Assembly (NCBI GenBank): GCA_036787955.1
Contig: DAIQOI010000008.1
Coordinates: 1 to 64,000 of the forward strand
Reading direction: 5' to 3'
Length of the DNA: 64,000 nucleotides
Source: UBA2336 sp036787955
Lineage (GTDB): Bacteria; Bacteroidota; Bacteroidia; Cytophagales; Cyclobacteriaceae
In this document: piece by piece, positions 36,701 to 44,746 of the stretch
Layout: each line of letters starts with the position of its first letter
Position numbering within the stretch: position 1 is the first letter of the stretch
Made by a program: the position numbers and the translations under genes
The notes under the pieces: model-generated
What the model was told of the DNA's origin: nothing
The model's database searches: none
The model's input: only the letters and a program-made list of their open reading frames with translations

Positions 36701-36765
36701 AGTTCATCCTGGCGGGCAACAACAGCAAACAAGCGAAGTATGGCATCCAGTACAATTTCACTCAT
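33715..36765 (-). CDS. TerB / FHA-like / ABCG-type transporter fusion
   Basis: A 1016-residue protein with an unusual order. Residues 5-130 form a TerB-like helical domain, with LADKNLTSRENELVKLVAD. Residues 150-225 look like a degenerate FHA or beta-sandwich unit (GNDNVFLNGVPFKKG, LPVGSTLRW). Residues 235-460 are an ABC ATPase with Walker A GASGSGKST (271-279), signature SGGQRKR and Walker B VLFCDEP. The C-terminal part is an ABC2-type permease with about six membrane segments and a large charged extracytoplasmic insert before the last one. Half-transporters of this design dimerise. The substrate is unknown. Confidence 0.88.
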   Translation of the reverse strand: MSEIVLDAILRLFAVVARQDELNRQEREQIRQFLLDHVNEARVESYLARFVAYSDERKSADLQEEKKSVQRICQSLVAEITQRQKLIILVELIRIVLADKNLTSRENELVKLVADSFKITNDELQAIYVFLEATRAEDLDRPNFLVVVSSARLSQGKQIIRKHLNGLLAVAFFPAVDLYFVKYLGNDNVFLNGVPFKKGLVQVLPVGSTLRWDRDEPVYYVEIVREFKRFSDSEQIVFEAKNISYRFKNGKFGLRNVTLAEQSGHLVAIMGASGSGKSTLLHVLNGTEKPAEGRVCINGVDIHKEPEKIEGIIGFVPQDDLLLEDLTVYQNLYYAAKLCFSNKTEAEVDALIMRTLNDLGLSEIKDLKVGSPLQKTISGGQRKRLNIGLELLREPAVLFCDEPTSGLSSRDSENIIDLLKELTLKGKLVFSVIHQPSSDIFKKFDRLLILDTGGYPIYYGNPVDAVVYFRKSINLIGSEEGECYACGNVNPEQIFNIVETRVINEYGEFTSERKITPQQWNNLFTRSVKLPVITAKPDSVPKSSLSLPGRLRQMWLFARRDVESKFRNSQYMVINLMEAPLLAFILAFIVRYYNVDDRVFPGYIFAHNPNLPAYLFMGVIVALFMGLTVSAEEIIRDRKILKREAFLHLSRGSYLMAKTGILFTLSAVQTLTFVLVGNAILEIRDMAWQHWLILFTTSCFANMLGLNISSAFNSAVTIYILIPLLIIPQLILSGVVVKFDKLNPSIGNVETVPFVGDLMASRWAFEASMVTQFRDNRFQRNFYEYDKVMAQADFKKLYYIPELETRLQFCLNNLSTPDREVVDKYIRNLKLLYNELSREAEGVNAKPEWLGKLKDGKFDSTLYQDITDFLNRLKTYYTRRYNRADMEKESLIDSLTNTPEKEKEFENLKLSYHNEAIAEMVKNTTDPHRIIEKNGRLIQKVFPIYKDPEPDHIVDFDAQFYMARKHFLNKNVDTLLFNTGVIWSMTFVLAFLLYFDGLRRSLEFADRLTNPLYKKQ

Positions 36766-36814
36766 AAGGGGAAATCAACAGATAAATATAAGGATTAGGC
36801 CTGCTTCTATGGAA

Positions 36815-36851
36815 ATAAAAAAATGGACCGGCCCGCATGACCAGTCCATTT
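36815..36851 (-). terminator. terminator after the minus-strand lipoprotein gene
   Basis: AAATGGAC (36821-36828) pairs with GTCCATTT (36844-36851), extended by a GG/CC pair across one mismatch. On the minus strand it is followed by a run of seven T. It lies about 20 bp past the stop. Confidence 0.65.
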
Positions 36852-36871
36852 CGCAGGGATAACCTGTTGTT

Positions 36872-37765
36872 TTACTGTACAATCTCCGAACGTATTTTCT
36901 GTACGATGGCGCTGATCTGTACAAGATTTTTATCACTCAACATCAAATCGGCCCTGTTGTTCCTTATCTGCTCTTCAATATTTAATGCCGCATAGGTGCG
37001 TTCAAGTTCCTGCAAGTCTTTAAGCAAATTCGATGATGCCTCCTGCTCGATTGTGCTCAGCATTCTGACTAAATCGGAAACCGCTTTGCGCTGATTTAAA
37101 ATAACCTGAATCAAAGGGGTGAGTATGATGTTGCGTTTATCGTCAGGGAGAATGTTTTTCGGATAGGTATTGACCAGTCCGGTAGAAATGTATAAACCTT
37201 CCACAAAACTGCCAGCCACAATCAACGCGGCAAGGCGGCTGCGACGGTCGTCATTTAAGTACCGCTCTGTGTTCTTCAGACTTTTATCCAACAAAGCAGT
37301 AAGTGAATCTTTGTTGTTGATGTTGGCCTCAAATCGTTTGAGTACTTCAAGGTCGAAAGACTCAACCACCCCCAGATTGTCGGCAAGGGTTTTACACGCA
37401 TTGAGGTAGTTAATAGACTCCTGCGTCTTATCATAAGAAACCAGGTAGCCTATATCGGCCGCGTAAACACCCAGATTCAAAGCGGTCTTATCACTGCGCT
37501 GGGTGTATTGCTGGGCTTTGCTTATCGGGTTAATAAGGCTTTGATTGAAGTCTGCACCGGTTTGCTGAATCATGTAAGGAATTTCTGAAGGTGACGGGAT
37601 GTTATAGACCACCTCTTCAATAGATTTTTTCAGTTCCTGATTGGCTTCGTCAAACTCCTTTGCATTTTTTTCCTTATCGCTTCCCGATGAACCACAGGAA
37701 CTTATCATAAAGACCACCAGCAACAAAATGGAAGTTGAAAGCAAGGTAAATCGTTTAGAAGGCAT
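36872..37765 (-). CDS. conserved lipoprotein, function unknown
   Basis: A 297-residue lipoprotein with signal peptide and lipobox (MISSCGSS, Cys at residue 24). The mature part is almost entirely helical. Blocks include LNLGVYAADIGYLVSYDKTQESINYLNAC (cut here) and LAALIVAGSFVEGLYIST. I recognise this as a pattern common in Cytophagales and Sphingobacteria genomes, with no known role. It is transcribed away from the receiver-protein gene at 37909 from a shared intergenic region. Confidence 0.8.
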   Translation of the reverse strand: MPSKRFTLLSTSILLLVVFMISSCGSSGSDKEKNAKEFDEANQELKKSIEEVVYNIPSPSEIPYMIQQTGADFNQSLINPISKAQQYTQRSDKTALNLGVYAADIGYLVSYDKTQESINYLNACKTLADNLGVVESFDLEVLKRFEANINNKDSLTALLDKSLKNTERYLNDDRRSRLAALIVAGSFVEGLYISTGLVNTYPKNILPDDKRNIILTPLIQVILNQRKAVSDLVRMLSTIEQEASSNLLKDLQELERTYAALNIEEQIRNNRADLMLSDKNLVQISAIVQKIRSEIVQ

Positions 37766-37908
37766 AGATTTTTGGGTTTAGCACCCAATTTTAATACAAT
37801 ATTTTTACTGAAAAAAGTGCCGCATTCATTTCCGGTTAATTTTTGCATTGTTGCCAAAAACTTCTTAAGTTTATGAACCTGCTGAGTGTCTAATCTACAG
37901 TTGGCACC

Positions 37909-38301
37909 ATGGTTTCTCACACTATCCTCATAGACGACAGCGACATCGACCTGTTCATTCAGCGCAGGTTCCTGGAGGTGTACAACTTTTCGCGGCATTT
38001 TACTTCCTTTAAATCGGCCGACGAGGCGTTGGAATGGCTCAGTACATTAAGAGATGAATCCATTCCGGAAGTTATTTTTCTGGACCTCAACATGCCCAAA
38101 ACCGATGGTTTTGAATTCCTGGAAAGGTTTACCAGGTTGCCATCCCCGGTATCCACCCGTCCCCGCATTGTTGTGCTGACCAGTTCCAACAGCACGGCCG
38201 ATGTAAACCGGTGCAGGGCTTATAAAAATGTCGTTCAGTTCATAACCAAGCCCATGAAGCAAAGCGACATCGAAAACATCCTGAAAACCCTGGAGAACTA
38301 A
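37909..38301 (+). CDS. stand-alone response-regulator receiver protein
   Basis: A 130-residue receiver domain with no output domain. The phospho-acceptor is D59 (IFLDLNMP), with acidic residues DD at 9-10. The switch Thr/Ser lies in LTSSNS and the Lys in FITKPM. It probably shuttles phosphate or binds a partner protein. No kinase is next to it. It is divergent from the lipoprotein gene. Confidence 0.93.
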   Translation: MVSHTILIDDSDIDLFIQRRFLEVYNFSRHFTSFKSADEALEWLSTLRDESIPEVIFLDLNMPKTDGFEFLERFTRLPSPVSTRPRIVVLTSSNSTADVNRCRAYKNVVQFITKPMKQSDIENILKTLEN

Positions 38302-38346
38302 GCCTGGTTTTAGGTACCGCCGGATGGCGCTTTAGCCAGTTTAAAC

Positions 38347-38354
38347 TATTTTTG
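38347..38354 (+). promoter_or_regulatory. -7 element before leuS
   Basis: TATTTTTG matches TAnnTTTG, 81 bp before the leuS start. No convincing -33 element is seen at the right distance. Confidence 0.4.
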
Positions 38355-38421
38355 CGTTTTGGCCAACGATCAGGCATATGGTAAAAGCTGCCTGCAGCAG
38401 CCATTATCATGTATTAACTAA

Positions 38422-38439
38422 ATGGAAGAATCAACGTGA
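38422..38439 (+). CDS. five-codon upstream mini-frame overlapping the leuS start
   Basis: ATG GAA GAA TCA ACG TGA (MEEST) ends with a TGA that overlaps the GTG start of leuS (GTGA). It is the only ATG immediately before leuS. It may couple translation into leuS or simply be chance. Confidence 0.25.
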   Translation: MEEST

Positions 38440-41222
38440 CTGAGTACAACAAGGAAACCATCAGGGAGATTGAAGAAAAGTGGCGCAGGTTTTGGGAGGA
38501 GCGGCAGATTTACAAGGTCGAGACGAATCCGGAAAGACCAAAATACTACGTACTGGATATGTTTCCCTACCCCTCCGGGGCAGGTTTACACGTAGGCCAT
38601 CCGCTGGGTTACATCGCTTCCGACATCGTGGCACGGTACAAACGCCTGAAGGGCTTTAACGTGCTTCATCCTATGGGTTTTGACGCTTTTGGCCTGCCGG
38701 CCGAACAGTACGCCATCCAAACGGGGCAACACCCGGCTGTAACCACCGCCCGGAATATAGCCACTTACAAGCGGCAACTGAAGCGCATCGGCTTTTCGTA
38801 CGACTGGAGCCGCGAGGTGCAAACCTGCGATCCCGCTTACTACAAATGGACGCAGTGGATCTTCATGCAGCTTTTCAACGCCTGGTACAATAAAGATGCG
38901 GGCCCACTTGGTAAAGCCGAACCGGTTGACACCCTTATAGCGGAGCTTGAAAAACACGGAAACCTGCACATTCATGCCGCCTGCGATGAGGATACGCCCC
39001 TGATTACGGCTTCGCAATGGCGCAATTTTTCCGAAGCGGAAAAAGAAAATTTCTTACAGCATTATCGGCTGGCCTATCTGAGTGAAACCATGGTAAACTG
39101 GTGCCCTGCACTGGGCACCGTGTTATCCAATGATGAGGTAAAAGACGGTGTAAGCGAGCGCGGTGGCTATCCGGTTGAGCGCATCAAGATGATGCAGTGG
39201 AGCATGCGTATAACCGCCTATGCAGAAAGACTTTTAAGCGGACTGGACACGATTGATTGGCCTGAACCGGTTAAAGAAATGCAACGCAACTGGATAGGCC
39301 GGAGCCGCGGCTGTGAATTTTACTTCACTGTGGCCGATAAGCCGGATGTAAAAATCCATGTCTTTACCACGCGCATTGACACCGTTTTCGGGGCCACCTT
39401 TCTTGTTCTCGCGCCCGAGCACCATTTGATTGAGCAAATCGCAACACCCGAAAGGCAAAAGGAAGTGGCCGATTATGTAAACGTTGCAAAAAACCGAAGC
39501 GAGCGTGAACGGATGAGCGATGTAAAGCGGGTAAGCGGCGTGTTTACAGGAGCCTATGCGGTAAATCCGTTTAACCACCAAAAAATACCGGTTTGGGTAG
39601 CCGACTACGTTTTGGCCGGCTATGGTACAGGTGCTGTTATGGCTGTGCCCGGCCACGATGAACGCGACCATCGGTTTGCGAGACATTTTAAACTGCCCAT
39701 TGTGCAGGTAGTGGAAGGACCGGATGTACAAATTCAGGCATTCGACAGCTGGGACAGCCGCATCATCAATTCAGATTTTATGAATGGCCTCACTGTGCCG
39801 GAAGCCATTGAAGCAGGCATCCGGTTCGTTACCGAAAAAGGCATAGGACGGGAAAAGATCAATTACCGGATGCGCGATGCCATCTTTGGCCGGCAACGTT
39901 ACTGGGGCGAGCCTTTTCCGGTATACTTTGACAACGGCATACCTAAGCTGGTAGATGAAAAGGACCTGCCCGTAACCCTTCCCGAAATTGATGAATACAA
40001 ACCTACAGAGGCAGGCGAACCACCACTTGGCCGCGCCAAAAACTGGAAATACAAAGGCAGGTATTCGTACGAACTCACCACCATGCCCGGGTGGGCCGGC
40101 TCAAGCTGGTACTGGTTCCGGTACATGGACCCAAACAACCAACAAGCCTTTTGCGGAAAAGAACATGAACAATACTGGAAAGATGTGGACCTCTATATAG
40201 GCGGATCCGAACACGCCACCGGCCATCTGCTTTACTCGCGGTTCTGGTGCAAGGCCCTGAAAGACCTGGGCTTTGTAGAAGCTGAAGAGCCTTTTAAAAA
40301 GCTCATTAACCAGGGACATATTCAGGGAATGTCAAAATTTGTGTACCGCATCAATGGAACCAATACGTTTGTATCGGCCGGCCTGAAAGATCAGTATCAG
40401 GTTACACGACTGCATGCCGATATCTCGCTGGTTGACGGGGATGTGCTGAATATCGAAGCCTTTAAAAAGTGGCGCCCCGACCTGGAAAACGCAGAATTTA
40501 TATTGGAAAATGGCAAATACATCTGCGACACGGAAATAGAGAAGATGTCCAAGTCGAAACACAACGTGGTAAATCCCGATGACATCATCGACCAGTATGG
40601 TGCCGACACGCTGCGTTTGTATGAAATGTTCCTGGGGCCGCTGGAGCTCTCCAAACCCTGGAACACCAATGGCATAGACGGAGTATTCAAGTTCCTGCGC
40701 AAATTCTGGAACCTATTCCAGATCCACGGACATTTTTCCGTATCGGATGAAGAGCCCACCAAAGAGGAACTTAAAATACTGCACCGAACGCTTAAAAAAG
40801 TTGAACGCGATATCGAGTCCTTTTCATTTAATACCTGCGTGAGCGAGTTTATGATTTGCATCAACGAACTCACTGCGCTGAAATGCAACAAACGGCCGGT
40901 GCTTGAACCCTTAATTGTGGCCCTCTCGCCCTTCGCACCGCACATCACAGAAGAATTATGGCATAAGCTCGGACATACCGGTTCGGTTCATCAAAGCCGG
41001 TTTCCAAAATGGGATGATTCCTTCCTCATTGAAGAAACCATCAACTATCCGATTTCTGTAAACGGTAAAGTGCGCACCCAAATGGAGTTTGCTTTGGACA
41101 TGCCCAGAGAAGACATCGAAAAAGCTGTGCTTGCTTCTGAAGTTATCAGAAAATGGACAGAAGGAAAGCAGCCCAAGAAGGTCATTGTTGTACCCGGAAA
41201 GATTGTAAATGTTGTAGTCTGA
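38436..41222 (+). CDS. leuS: leucyl-tRNA synthetase
   Basis: A 928-residue class I synthetase. The HIGH motif HVGH lies at residues 52-55 and KMSKS at about 703-707. The CP1 editing domain lies between them, with TTRIDTVFGATF and the aspartate-containing GTGAVMAVPGHDERD. The start is a GTG at 38436. No in-frame ATG exists nearby, and the protein begins at the normal distance from the HIGH motif. The insert around YRINGTNTFVSAGL is typical of Bacteroidota enzymes. Confidence 0.97.
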   Translation: MTEYNKETIREIEEKWRRFWEERQIYKVETNPERPKYYVLDMFPYPSGAGLHVGHPLGYIASDIVARYKRLKGFNVLHPMGFDAFGLPAEQYAIQTGQHPAVTTARNIATYKRQLKRIGFSYDWSREVQTCDPAYYKWTQWIFMQLFNAWYNKDAGPLGKAEPVDTLIAELEKHGNLHIHAACDEDTPLITASQWRNFSEAEKENFLQHYRLAYLSETMVNWCPALGTVLSNDEVKDGVSERGGYPVERIKMMQWSMRITAYAERLLSGLDTIDWPEPVKEMQRNWIGRSRGCEFYFTVADKPDVKIHVFTTRIDTVFGATFLVLAPEHHLIEQIATPERQKEVADYVNVAKNRSERERMSDVKRVSGVFTGAYAVNPFNHQKIPVWVADYVLAGYGTGAVMAVPGHDERDHRFARHFKLPIVQVVEGPDVQIQAFDSWDSRIINSDFMNGLTVPEAIEAGIRFVTEKGIGREKINYRMRDAIFGRQRYWGEPFPVYFDNGIPKLVDEKDLPVTLPEIDEYKPTEAGEPPLGRAKNWKYKGRYSYELTTMPGWAGSSWYWFRYMDPNNQQAFCGKEHEQYWKDVDLYIGGSEHATGHLLYSRFWCKALKDLGFVEAEEPFKKLINQGHIQGMSKFVYRINGTNTFVSAGLKDQYQVTRLHADISLVDGDVLNIEAFKKWRPDLENAEFILENGKYICDTEIEKMSKSKHNVVNPDDIIDQYGADTLRLYEMFLGPLELSKPWNTNGIDGVFKFLRKFWNLFQIHGHFSVSDEEPTKEELKILHRTLKKVERDIESFSFNTCVSEFMICINELTALKCNKRPVLEPLIVALSPFAPHITEELWHKLGHTGSVHQSRFPKWDDSFLIEETINYPISVNGKVRTQMEFALDMPREDIEKAVLASEVIRKWTEGKQPKKVIVVPGKIVNVVV

Positions 41223-41362
41223 CGGATATCAATCATTACGCTGATTATCCTCAGGAATACTGCGGATTGAGGATCTTATTTTCAAAGCAACAAACTCCTA
41301 CCGCTGTGATTTCAGTTACCGGCCAAACTTTCGAATATATTCTGCAGCCCATACTTATATCC

Positions 41363-41731
41363 ATGCACCGCGAAACACGGGCGTGGTTATCTTCTGCTGA
41401 TTTATGGAAACGCGAGCTGAACTTCTTTCAGAAAATACTGGATAATCACAGCATCACCAACCCCCATGAAGAGTTTAAAAAGCAAGTTGACCATTTTCAG
41501 CACCTGATTACCTATTACCAGGGCGAAGTGGTAGACCTTTTCAGAAAGAAATTGCGAAACCACGAGAAGAAACTGGCGCAGATTCTGCGTGAAAAAAAAG
41601 AGTCTGATACCAGCTATTTTACAGAGCACAGCGGACTAATGGAGGAGGTCCAGGCATTTGCTCAAACTTTTTCAGGTTTTAAACAGGATCTCTTCAATTT
41701 CATTGAACGCGGCTACAGTCCGTACAAATAA
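41363..41731 (+). CDS. conserved hypothetical helical protein
   Basis: A 122-residue, mostly alpha-helical protein starting MHRETRAWLSSADLWKREL. The frame is open upstream through leuS, but the ATG at 41363 gives a compact start. No signal peptide, membrane segment or known domain is present. Helices with heptad character run through FFQKILDNH and HFQHLITYYQGEVVDLFRKK (cut). It is placed between leuS and fabH. I do not recognise a function. Confidence 0.7.
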   Translation: MHRETRAWLSSADLWKRELNFFQKILDNHSITNPHEEFKKQVDHFQHLITYYQGEVVDLFRKKLRNHEKKLAQILREKKESDTSYFTEHSGLMEEVQAFAQTFSGFKQDLFNFIERGYSPYK

Positions 41732-41770
41732 TCCAGGCTTTGTGTAATTTGAGGCCCTAACCGAAACGTT

Positions 41771-42769
41771 ATGCCCTATTCACGCATCACTGCTTTGGGC
41801 CATTATGTCCCTGAACAAGTCATTACCAACGATTACCTGGCCACCTTAATGGATACCAGTGACGAATGGATAACCGAACGGACCGGCATAAAAGAGCGCA
41901 GATGGATTGATCCGGCCAAGGATACGGTGGCCAATATGTCGGCAAAGGCTACGCGCATGGCCCTTGAACGCGCAGGACTGAAAGAAAAGGATATTGAGTT
42001 CATTGTATTTGCCACCATTACTCCCGATTATTTTTTCCCGGGTTCGGGGGTACTGTTGCAACGCGAGCTGGGACTTGAAGGTATCGGTGCACTGGATATC
42101 CGCAATGCATGTTCGGGCTTTATTTATGCCTTGTCGGTAGCCGATCAGTATATCAAGACCGGCATGTACAAAACCATTCTCGTGGTGGGAGCTGAAATTC
42201 AATCCACCGCCCTGGATGTAACAACGCGCGGAAGAAACACGGCTGTAATTTTTGGCGATGGTGCCGGTGCAGCAATTGTGCAGGCATCTGACAGACCCGG
42301 GATTCTTTCCACCCATCTGCATGCCGATGGCCGCTATGCCGAAGAATTGTATGTGCGCGACCCCGGAAGCAGCCGTCCGCGAGAGGAACGCCAACCCGAG
42401 CAGATACTTGATACCACCCATTACAAGGTTGTAATGAATGGCAACCAGGTATTTAAGCATGCTGTAACGCGGTTTACCGAAGTGATCCAGGAAGCATTGC
42501 AGGCCAACAACCTTACCAAAAACGATATCTCACTGCTCATTCCGCACCAGGCCAACCTGCGCATAAGCCAGTTTATCCAACAGAAAATGGAACTGAACGA
42601 TGACCAGGTATACAACAACATTATGCGATATGGCAACACCACCGCAGCATCCATCCCCATCGCCATGAGCGAAGCCTGGGCAGAGGGAAAAATCAAAGAA
42701 AATAACGTAATTTGTTTGGCCGCCTTCGGCAGTGGTTTTACCTGGGCCTCTGCCCTGCTGCGGTGGTAA
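41771..42769 (+). CDS. fabH: 3-oxoacyl-ACP synthase III
   Basis: A 332-residue condensing enzyme that starts fatty-acid synthesis. The catalytic triad is intact: C114 (NACSGF), H259 (IPHQAN) and N289 (YGNTT). Length is normal. The FabH-type dimerisation and GDGAGA blocks are present. Being apart from the fab operon, it may be one of several paralogues. A small conserved gene follows after 18 bp. Confidence 0.95.
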   Translation: MPYSRITALGHYVPEQVITNDYLATLMDTSDEWITERTGIKERRWIDPAKDTVANMSAKATRMALERAGLKEKDIEFIVFATITPDYFFPGSGVLLQRELGLEGIGALDIRNACSGFIYALSVADQYIKTGMYKTILVVGAEIQSTALDVTTRGRNTAVIFGDGAGAAIVQASDRPGILSTHLHADGRYAEELYVRDPGSSRPREERQPEQILDTTHYKVVMNGNQVFKHAVTRFTEVIQEALQANNLTKNDISLLIPHQANLRISQFIQQKMELNDDQVYNNIMRYGNTTAASIPIAMSEAWAEGKIKENNVICLAAFGSGFTWASALLRW

Positions 42770-42787
42770 CCGAAACCCACGCCACCC

Positions 42788-43012
42788 ATGAAAACCCATA
42801 CCTACAATCCCAGCCCACTTGAAGTGGATTTTGCCAATGCTTTATATCTGTTACAGAAAGAAATTGAAAGGCACCTGCAGGACAATCAGGTAATACACGT
42901 AGAAAGCAGCATCAACCGCGATAACCCCATGGTTCGGTTTAACCTTTTGGATAAAGACGGAGACCCCCATGAGATTGTAGTGCGCATCATCCAGATTCCC
43001 GACAAATTCTGA
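42788..43012 (+). CDS. small conserved hypothetical protein
   Basis: A 74-residue soluble protein, MKTHTYNPSPLEVDFANAL at the start, then a helix and a beta-rich end (NPMVRFNLLDKDGDPHEIVVRIIQIPD). It has no signal or membrane segment. The clean ATG 18 bp after fabH, normal codon use and the folded-looking composition support a real gene. Function unknown. Confidence 0.7.
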   Translation: MKTHTYNPSPLEVDFANALYLLQKEIERHLQDNQVIHVESSINRDNPMVRFNLLDKDGDPHEIVVRIIQIPDKF

Positions 43013-43082
43013 TCTACCACCTGGCGAAAAACTGTTTTACAGGAACCCCACTACCCCGATATTTCGTTAAATCCCGGAAAAT

Positions 43083-44726
43083 ATGAAGCGGCCAACCATT
43101 GGATTTTTTGTAATTGCTCTGTTGATAGCCACGGCCGGGGTATCTTTAAAAGATCGATACTTTGAGATAGCCCGCAACCTCGAGATTTTCGCTTCTCTGT
43201 TTAAAGAAGTAAATAACTATTATGTAGATGAAGTGAGCCCGGGCTTGCTGATGAATACTGCCATCAACAGCATGCTTGGCACGCTGGATCCCTACACCAA
43301 TTATATCCCTGCTGACATGGTGGAAGATTTCCGAACCACCAACACCGGACAGTACGGAGGTATTGGCGCCATGACGCGTCAGATAGGACAACGAACAGTG
43401 ATATCCATGGTATTTCCAGGGTTTGCAGCTCACAAAGCCGGATTAAAGGTTGGAGATGAGGTATTAAAAATTGACGGACGGGATATTACCGGCCTGTCGC
43501 CTGAAGAAGCGGGCTTGTTGATGAAAGGTGAAATAGGAAAACCGGTAAAGCTAACCGTAAAACGCTTTGGAAAGGAAGAACCCGTTACCATCGAACTGAA
43601 ACGCGAAAAAATTAAAATAAGCAATGTGCCCTGGTTTGGCATGCTCGACAACGAAACCGGGTACATCAGGTTATCCGAATTTACGCCAGAAGCAGGCAAG
43701 AATGTCCGTAGCGCAGTCATCAACCTGAAAGAAAAAAATGCCCGTCGCATTATTCTTGACCTTCGCAACAACCCGGGCGGCTTGCTGATGGAGGCCGTTC
43801 TTGTGTGCAATGTATTCCTTCCGAAAGGAAAAAAAGTAGCTTCCACCAAAGGAAAACTTGCAGAGCACAATGAAACGTACGAAACACCCGAAAATCCGGT
43901 GGACACCGAAATCCCGCTGGCGGTAATTATTAACCGCGGGAGCGCCTCGGCTTCGGAAGTGGTGGCGGGAACCCTGCAGGACTATGACCGTGCCATAATA
44001 CTGGGTGAACGCTCTTTTGGCAAAGGGCTGGTGCAGATAACGCGTCCCCTTTCTTACAACGCCCAACTCAAAGTTACCACAGCCAAATATTACATTCCAT
44101 CCGGCCGGTGTGTTCAGGTGCTGGATTATTCACACCGCCGGGAGGATGGGAGTGTGGAGGCCGTGCCCGACTCCTTAAAAAAAGCATTTACCACACTGAA
44201 TGGACGCACGGTGTACGATGGTGGCGGTATCGAGCCGGATATAGTGGTTGCCCAGCCTGAGATGCACCCGCTGGTTGAAGCCCTCCACCGACAGGGGCTG
44301 TTGTTTGATTATGCCACTTATTATGCCGGCACCCGGCCTGAGCCCGCTGATGCCCGTTCTTTTTCGCTGACCCCTGCCGAGTATCAGGATTTCCTGTCGT
44401 GGATGAAAAACCAACGATATGTTTATAAAAGCGAACCCGAAAAAAATCTGGAGAACCTGAAAAGAACCGTAGCCCGGGAGCGGTACAACAAGGAACTGCA
44501 GGATTACCTAAACCGTTTAGAGGCACTGATTGCCAGCAAAAGAAAAGATGAGTTGCTGATTTACCGCGATGCCATCAAAAAAGAACTGGAAGAAGAAATA
44601 GTCACCCATTATTTTCTGGAAGCCGGTGCTATCGAGCACGCACTGAACAATGACGATAATATCAAAACAGCAGCGGGCCTGCTGGCCGATAACAGCCGCT
44701 ACCGCAAGCTTCTCCGCCTGAATTAA
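43083..44726 (+). CDS. S41 family C-terminal processing peptidase (PDZ)
   Basis: A 547-residue periplasmic protease with an N-terminal signal anchor. A PDZ domain lies at about residues 90-175 (KAGLKVGDEVLKIDG). The protease domain has ILDLRNNPGGLL. The catalytic Ser/Lys dyad fits S289 in GSASASE and K314 in SFGKGLVQ. The C-terminal helical extension is longer than in the minimal enzymes. Such Prc/CtpA proteins trim envelope proteins. Confidence 0.95.
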   Translation: MKRPTIGFFVIALLIATAGVSLKDRYFEIARNLEIFASLFKEVNNYYVDEVSPGLLMNTAINSMLGTLDPYTNYIPADMVEDFRTTNTGQYGGIGAMTRQIGQRTVISMVFPGFAAHKAGLKVGDEVLKIDGRDITGLSPEEAGLLMKGEIGKPVKLTVKRFGKEEPVTIELKREKIKISNVPWFGMLDNETGYIRLSEFTPEAGKNVRSAVINLKEKNARRIILDLRNNPGGLLMEAVLVCNVFLPKGKKVASTKGKLAEHNETYETPENPVDTEIPLAVIINRGSASASEVVAGTLQDYDRAIILGERSFGKGLVQITRPLSYNAQLKVTTAKYYIPSGRCVQVLDYSHRREDGSVEAVPDSLKKAFTTLNGRTVYDGGGIEPDIVVAQPEMHPLVEALHRQGLLFDYATYYAGTRPEPADARSFSLTPAEYQDFLSWMKNQRYVYKSEPEKNLENLKRTVARERYNKELQDYLNRLEALIASKRKDELLIYRDAIKKELEEEIVTHYFLEAGAIEHALNNDDNIKTAAGLLADNSRYRKLLRLN

Positions 44727-44746
44727 ATTTACTGCATTGCCGGTCT

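Noticed and set aside
41153..41362. An extension of the helical protein gene back into leuS.
   Set aside because: The extension is cysteine-rich nonsense read from leuS in another frame. Folded-looking sequence begins around the ATG at 41363.
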